A program made the position numbers and the translations under genes. A stretch of DNA of 12,617 nt from Prasinococcaceae sp. CCMP 1430 (taxonomy: Eukaryota > Prasinodermophyta > Palmophyllophyceae > Prasinococcales > Prasinococcaceae): NCBI GenBank assembly GCA_013416795.1, contig RQSC01000014.1:183187-195803 (forward strand), read 5' to 3'. Below, piece after piece: positions 8,312 through 12,617 of this stretch (the stretch's first letter is position 1; the number at the start of each line of letters is the position of its first letter). The notes below the pieces were generated by a model, which ran no database searches, was not told where the DNA came from, and saw nothing but the letters and a program-made list of their open reading frames with translations.

Positions 8312-8554
8312 GCTCCCTGCCGCACGGCGGGACGGCGGGGCGCGATCCCCGCGCAGGATGCCTCACGGGGCTGGCGGGTGTGCACGCACGCGCGTGCGCA
8401 TGCACGCACAGGCGCGCTGCCACAACGCACGCCCGAAGCGAAGCGCGGCCCGCCAGCAGGCCCGCCGTCCGCGGACGCATCCGATTGCTGCGCCCGCCTG
8501 ACCGACAGAGCAGCGTGCGACGACAGTGCGCACAAAGCCCGCGAGCGAGTGAGA
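8312..8554. promoter_or_regulatory. Region between divergent GT10 and secreted-protein genes
   Basis: These 243 bp precede the ATG at 8555 on one side and the open frame of the fucosyltransferase-like gene on the other. They probably hold both promoters and perhaps a missing first exon of the latter. No recognisable promoter element is seen. Confidence 0.4.
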
Positions 8555-9109
8555 ATGGCACGCGCCGCAAATGCCCTCGCGCTGGCCGCCTGCGCCGCGC
8601 TCGTTGCGCTCGGCGCGGGCCATGGCGCCAACGCGCAGCCGGTCATCCCCAGCGCCTGCACCGAGCTGGACTACTCTGGCACGTTCGTGAGCACCAAGCT
8701 CGTGAAGCAGACGTACGACATCGATGATGATGAGGTGCTGGCGGATCAGGACGCCGCGTCGCGCCCCGAGCGAGTCATCGTAGCCAACCCCGACCTGCCG
8801 TTCTCATACACCTTCAAAGCTGTGCAGACGGTCTCCGGCACGCAGGTGGCGCAGGGATCAACAACCTCGATGTGCGTGGCGCCGCCTGTGGAGAGCTCGA
8901 TGACGTGTGTTGATTCGGACGACATAGGCACCACGCGGATTGTGCCCACCTTGGTCGGGGACGACTGCAAGGTGCTTGCGTACTACGACGTGTACACGGA
9001 GCCGGGCGCCCATGACTGCTTTGAGCCCGTGTGTCAAGCCGTCATACTCTACGAGGAGTATGAGCTCCAGCAGGTGGCGCCAGCACCAGCACCAGGCCCG
9101 GACTTTTGA
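8555..9109 (+). CDS. Secreted protein with six mature cysteines, family unknown
   Basis: The predicted product is 184 residues. The ATG at 8555 is chosen because it directly precedes a good signal peptide: MARAAN, a hydrophobic core ALALAACAALVALGAG, and a likely cleavage near ANAQ (residue 28). The longer in-frame open sequence upstream is Arg-rich noise. The mature part has cysteines at 35, 107, 118, 138, 155 and 160, enough for three disulfides, and is acidic overall. It ends in a short Pro/Ala tail (APAPAPGP). The middle alternates polar and hydrophobic residues like a beta-rich extracellular domain. No known family is recognised. It is divergent from the GT10 gene, so co-expression in the secretory pathway is possible but not shown. 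Confidence 0.75.
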   Translation: MARAANALALAACAALVALGAGHGANAQPVIPSACTELDYSGTFVSTKLVKQTYDIDDDEVLADQDAASRPERVIVANPDLPFSYTFKAVQTVSGTQVAQGSTTSMCVAPPVESSMTCVDSDDIGTTRIVPTLVGDDCKVLAYYDVYTEPGAHDCFEPVCQAVILYEEYELQQVAPAPAPGPDF

Positions 9110-9344
9110 TTTCGCGAGTCCTGCGTGTGTGTGGTGTGTCCACCTACGCGCGTTTACGCCGACACCACAGTGCCACGCAGGCGATCGTGCGAGCCCGCGC
9201 ACGCGCACTGCACACCCCTCCTCTTGAGGCAGGACTGCGCCCGTGAAGACCACGCAGCCTCGCGTCCGCCGCGCATCCTCGTATGAACTACTATACTACC
9301 TCTTGGTACAGATTTACACGGCCGCCGAGCTGGCGGCAGCGGCG
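9110..9344. other. Spacer between convergent genes
   Basis: These 235 bp separate the stop codon of the secreted protein gene from the stop of the minus-strand three-exon gene. An AT-richer patch at about 9279-9317 probably contains 3'-end signals. No gene is seen. Confidence 0.45.
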
Positions 9345-10823
9345 TCACGCGAGCCAGCCGGGCAAAGGCGCGTTCGCGCCGATGAGCGCGGCCGCGTGGC
9401 GGCGCTCGAGGCGCAGCACGTCCTCCTCGAGGACCACGGTGGCCGCTTGCGTGGCCAGCAGCCGTGCGCGCCGCTCCTGCGCGCCGCCCTGCGCGGCGGC
9501 CGCCTCCTGCTGGCGTATTTGCGTGCGCGATAGCGTGACGCCATCTGCAAGCGCGCGCGCACGCGCGAGCGTGCGTCAGGGGCGGCGCGTGAGCTCGCGC
9601 GTGGCACGATCACAGCGCGCGCTGCACGGGTCGATGCGCACGCGCTCGCTAGCGGCGGGGCGCATCGCGCAGCACCCGCACCCTGGGCTTCGAGCTTCGT
9701 GAGGCGAACCGGCACTGGCTCGCTGGCTCGGGCGTGGTAGCCCGGCCTCCAGGTCTCCGGATATGGCAGCACCTCCTGGGGGCGGATCATTTCGTATGCC
9801 AGTTTGCGGCTGCGCGGGCGCCGTCGAGGAGAGCGCCACGCGCGCCAGAACAGTGCCGCCAGGACACGGAATGTTTTTGTTGTGGGGCGTCGGGACAGTC
9901 AGCGAAGGCGCGTGGCAGCACGCGCGGCCCACGCTGTGTCCCTACGGCAAGCGCGGCACGCGCACGCACCCGTATCGTTGCGGCAACCTCTGCCTGTCTA
10001 CGTTCCACGCGAGTACCCTGAGCACCGCCCTTTTGGGAGCGCCGATGAGCGCGCTATCTTGCGGGAAGCCGTCAGCGTCGCGCGCGATGCACTCGGCGAT
10101 TGTGCGCGACACGTACAGCCCACCGCTGTGACCAGCCGCGCCAGCCGCGCCGAAGCTCGACAGCATTGTTTGACCGACTCGATACTCTGTCGCGCCGTCG
10201 TAGACGGAGAGGTAGCGCTCGGCGGCGCCGCCATCATCGCCCCCCGTCACCGCCACCACTTTGTACATGACCTCGGCCCACGAGGGCGGCGCGGTCGGCA
10301 CGCGGGCTGGGCGCGTCGACGTTGACACCTCGTAGTCGGCGCGCAGCTGCTGGAGGACGCGCATTCGCTCGCCGGCGTCGGAGTCATCGACAGACCGGCC
10401 GAGAGGCGCGCAAGCACGAGGAATGCCCGCCGGATCAGGCCGCGCATCGAGCAGACGCATCGCGCTCACGAGCGCCTCGGCCGCCTCTGCCGCGGCTGCG
10501 GCAACGACCACGTCACCGCCCGTGGGCGCCACAGAATCCGCGGGCGCGGCCCGCAAGCCAGCGCCGGCGCGTGCGCGCGCGCCTGCTCCGCCGAGCGTCC
10601 TGTCAAGCGTCGCTGACACGCGGGTCAGCATCGCCTGCGCGTCGCTGCTGAAGTCGTCCCCGCCGCTCTCGTACATCGCGGCAGCGTCGCCCGCGCGCGC
10701 AGCCCTCGTGCGCGCCGCGCTTTCCTCGCCGCCCTCGTCAGCTCCGTCCTCTTCCGCCAGTCGCGCGACCACGCCCTCGAGGGCGTCCAGAAGGCGATCC
10801 GCTCCCGCGCCTTCGCCCTCCAT
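9345..10823 (-). CDS. Protein of unknown function with a YLSVYDG domain and C-terminal helix, three exons
   Basis: The start at 10823 is the first Met giving acidic, helix-like sequence (MEGEGAGADRLLDALEG). Further upstream the frame is low complexity. Exon 1 (10823-9988) has a Gly/Ala-rich region, then a compact domain at about residues 182-274: WAEVMYKVVAV, YLSVYDGATEYRVG, GGLYVSRTIAECIA, FP, APKRAVLRV. Exon 2 (9809-9682) reads RKLAYEMIRPQEVLPYPETW. Exon 3 (9544-9345) is an Arg/Glu/Ala-rich helix, possibly a coiled coil, ending LPGWLA. Introns are 9987-9810 (178 nt, phase 2) and 9681-9545 (137 nt, phase 1); the second junction is clean. Exon 1 could instead end at 10009. The total is 387 residues, or 380 with the alternative donor. 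The fold recalls small beta-rich domains found beside repeats in algal and giant-virus proteins, but I cannot name the family. Confidence 0.75.
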
Positions 10824-11446
10824 GGCACCGCGTCTCCCCTCTCCCGCGCCACGGGAACGGGCCACCCCTTCCGCCCACCGCCCCCGCCTTCGCAGTGCGC
10901 TCCGCGCTTTGTCCGCGTCGGCGCGCGAAGCGAAGCAGGGAGCACCGCGCGGGGCGAGGAGAGGCGCCGGGCGCGAGGCGCCCAGCCACCCCCTCCCCTT
11001 GTCCTCCGTGTGCCGTGGCCAGGCAAACCTTGCCGGCCGGCTGCGCTGTGGTGCCAGTCCCGCTGCGCCCCCCCCACCCCCACCCGCCACCGCCCGCCGC
11101 GGCCGGGTTTAAATTTTTTGAAAACTGGTCCGCCGGTCGGCATTGCGGGGTCACCGCGAGAGCCCACACAGGCAAGTCCCCAGATAAGGGTTTTCATGGG
11201 AGGGTTTGCAATGCCACGATCATCGACGGTGGACGCACCGGATGCTGGCTGGCGTCCCGAAGGGCGGCGGCGGTCCTGCGAGTCCCGCGGACGGACAGGG
11301 CCTCGGCGGACAGGGTTGGATGGGTGGGCGGGCGATCTTCGCGACGCGAGCGCACGCACGCGCGCAGCACGGGCTGTGCTAGGATGCAAGGAGCTTTAGG
11401 CAAAGAGCTCGCGCGCTCGCGGTGCTGCGCGCTCGCACGCCGCCGG
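10824..11446. promoter_or_regulatory. Upstream region of the three-exon gene
   Basis: This stretch lies between the start of the 10823 gene and the 3' UTR of the DsbA-like gene, both on the minus strand. It contains a conspicuous AT-rich island at about 11107-11126 (TTTAAATTTTTTGAAAA), about 290 bp upstream of the ATG, which could be a TATA-like promoter core. An 8-bp inverted repeat, GGCATTGC at 11139-11146 and GCAATGCC at 11208-11215, flanks a 61-nt segment. No protein-coding sequence is supported. Confidence 0.4.
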
Positions 11447-11515
11447 CCGGCCATGCGTCGGGCCGCACACCCTGCCCGATGATGGGCTCTGAGGGTGGCG
11501 CCGTCATGTGGCCGA
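11447..11515 (-). promoter_or_regulatory. Candidate SECIS element in the 3' UTR of the DsbA-like gene
   Basis: On the minus strand, about 120 nt after the stop codon, the RNA can fold like a form-2 eukaryotic SECIS. The lower helix pairs 11515-11510 with 11452-11447, including one G-U pair. An internal loop follows, then ATGA at 11507-11504 facing GA at 11459-11458. The upper helix pairs 11502-11492 with 11473-11461 (11 bp, single-base bulges at 11467 and 11463). The apex has a CAGA bulge at 11491-11488 and a 4-bp ministem (GCCC with GGGC) closed by a six-base loop. SECIS elements recruit SBP2 and the Sec-specific elongation factor. The weak point is the apical bulge, which usually has AA or, less often, CC. 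This was found by eye and not folded computationally. Confidence 0.5.
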
Positions 11516-11633
11516 GCCGCGCGGCGCTAGCGCGCGTCGAGGCTTGCTCTCGCTCCACGGATTGGCCCAGGGTAGGCCGGGGTCCCCGCGCTGGCGGCGG
11601 GCGCATGCCGCCCGGCGGCAGGCGCGTGCGCAC

Positions 11634-12617
11634 CTACGCGTGCTGGGCGAGGTCGAGCTCCTCGAGCAGCATCTCTCGCGGTATCCGCAGCGCATCAGAG
11701 AACAGAAACGCGCCCTCGGCGAACTCGTCATCGGCGTGCGCGTTTTCCCCTGCTGCGACGAGACGCTTGGCCTCCTCCTTCTCCATGTCCCTGAAGAGCC
11801 GCACAAACTCATCGGCGTGCGCCGCGCCGCTGAGCATGTACTTGCCATCGATGAGGAACGTCGGGATGGAATTGATGCCCATCTCGCGAAGCATCGCCAG
11901 CGCGGCGGCGATCTCATCGGAGCCTTCGTCCGACTGCAAAAACTCGCGCGCGGCCGCCTCGTCGGCGCCGGCGTGCTCGACGGCCGCCGTCACGAGCATC
12001 TCGCGGTCGTTGAGCTTGGCCCCCTGCTCAAAATGCGTGAAGTTCAGCGCGGCGTACAGCCTTTCGGCCGCCGAAACGCCCAGCGTGCGCGTCACCCACT
12101 GCACCATGCGGTGGCTCGCCCACGTGTTGCTCGCAATGCGGCGCGCCACGAAGTTCTCGATGCCCACCTCGCGCCCGCGCTCCTTGAGCCCGTGTCGTTT
12201 CTTCTGCTCCTCGAACTGCTGCACACCTCCCCACTTGCGCCGCAGGCGCTCCAGGTTGGTCTCCTCGAACTCCTCCGAGCGCGGGTAGTCCGGCTCAAGG
12301 AAGAAAGGCACTCGCAGGAGCGAGAACCTCAGGGGCATGCCATCGACGAGCGGCTGCTCAGTGACGCGTCGCATCGCGTTGAGCACGTGGCGCTTGCCGA
12401 TGTAGCCATTCGGTCACACTGCGTGCGCACGCGCAGGCGAGGTCAGTCACCGGCCGCAGTAGCACCACGACGAGCGAGCGCGCGTGGGCCGCCGCACGGG
12501 TGCGCGCAAAACGCGCCGGCGCGCGCACGCACTGGTGTCGGAGACGAGCTCCACGGCCACACGGCGGCCGCGCGCCGCCTTGGCGCCGGCTCCTGCGCCC
12601 GAGGCAGACGCGGCGGC
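11634..12617 (-). CDS. DsbA/FrnE-like thioredoxin-fold oxidoreductase, probable selenoprotein (5' partial)
   Basis: Family assignment rests on YIGKRH near the N-terminus, NTWASHRMVQW, FEQGAKLNDREML, and the cis-proline segment GINSIPTFLIDGKYMLSGA, all in the order seen in FrnE/DsbA-like thiol-disulfide oxidoreductases. Exon 1 (12617-12533) runs off the window: it is Ala/Gly-rich, then VAVELVSDT. A phase-1 intron (12532-12419, 114 nt, GTGCGT to CGCAG, with a CTGAC branch-like site) leads to exon 2 (12418-11634). The joined reading is VSDT-M-(TGA)-PNG-YIGK. The TGA at 12416-12414 takes the place of the first Cys of the usual CPWC motif. The second Cys is Gly. No Cys occurs elsewhere in the visible frame. 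With the SECIS-like hairpin downstream, selenocysteine is the best reading; a nonsense-mutated copy is the main alternative. About 50 C-terminal residues extend past the fold. Targeting is unknown because the N-terminus is missing. Confidence 0.85.

Noticed and set aside
11139-11215. Inverted repeat GGCATTGC/GCAATGCC as an alternative SECIS
   Set aside because: The minus strand has ATGA just before one arm and GA just after the other, but the arms are 61 nt apart with four unpaired bases after ATGA. The candidate at 11515-11447 fits much better and is nearer the stop codon.
1-12617. tRNA, rRNA, CRISPR or transposon genes
   Set aside because: No cloverleaf with a T-arm GGTTCGA-type motif, no rRNA-like sequence, no regularly spaced repeats and no transposase or reverse transcriptase motifs were seen.

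Overview
This looks like nuclear DNA of a GC-rich unicellular alga, probably haptophyte- or pelagophyte-like. The evidence is a very high GC content, close-packed genes on both strands, and short GT-AG introns whose donors often read GTGCG. The gene families present are eukaryotic, and there is no bacterial operon layout or ribosome-binding-site pattern. The lineage is inferred, not proven. All splice sites below were placed by eye, from donor and acceptor bases, matching intron phase and protein continuity.

Layout: (1) 1-721, no convincing gene. (2) A plus-strand LysM protein with predicted membrane segments (722-1489), then a low-complexity spacer with a 21-G run. (3) A small plus-strand protein with a myristoylation-type N-terminus and an acidic serine-rich tail (2323-2921, probably two exons), converging across a hairpin on (4) a minus-strand class I SAM methyltransferase resembling FAM173/ATPSCKMT (3980-3066). 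(5) A divergent plus-strand ApaH-like phosphatase in four exons (4459-5793), ending 14 bp from (6) the stop of a minus-strand GT10 fucosyltransferase-like gene (about 8311-5808). (7) Divergent from it, a plus-strand secreted protein with six mature cysteines (8555-9109). (8) A minus-strand three-exon gene of unknown function (10823-9345). (9) A minus-strand DsbA/FrnE-type thioredoxin-fold gene that runs off the right edge (12617-11634).

The most notable signal is in gene 9. Joining its two visible exons in matching phase puts an in-frame TGA exactly where the family has the first catalytic cysteine of its CPWC motif: V-S-D-T-M-(TGA)-P-N-G-Y-I-G-K. About 120 nt past the stop codon lies a hairpin with most parts of a eukaryotic SECIS element: an ATGA/GA core, an 11-bp upper helix, and an apical bulge with a ministem. 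Together these suggest an algal selenoprotein with selenocysteine at its active site and no cysteine in the visible coding sequence.

The genes do not form an obvious pathway. They are what one expects from a compact algal nuclear genome: redox protein folding, protein methylation, nucleotide or polyphosphate hydrolysis, glycan fucosylation and secretion.
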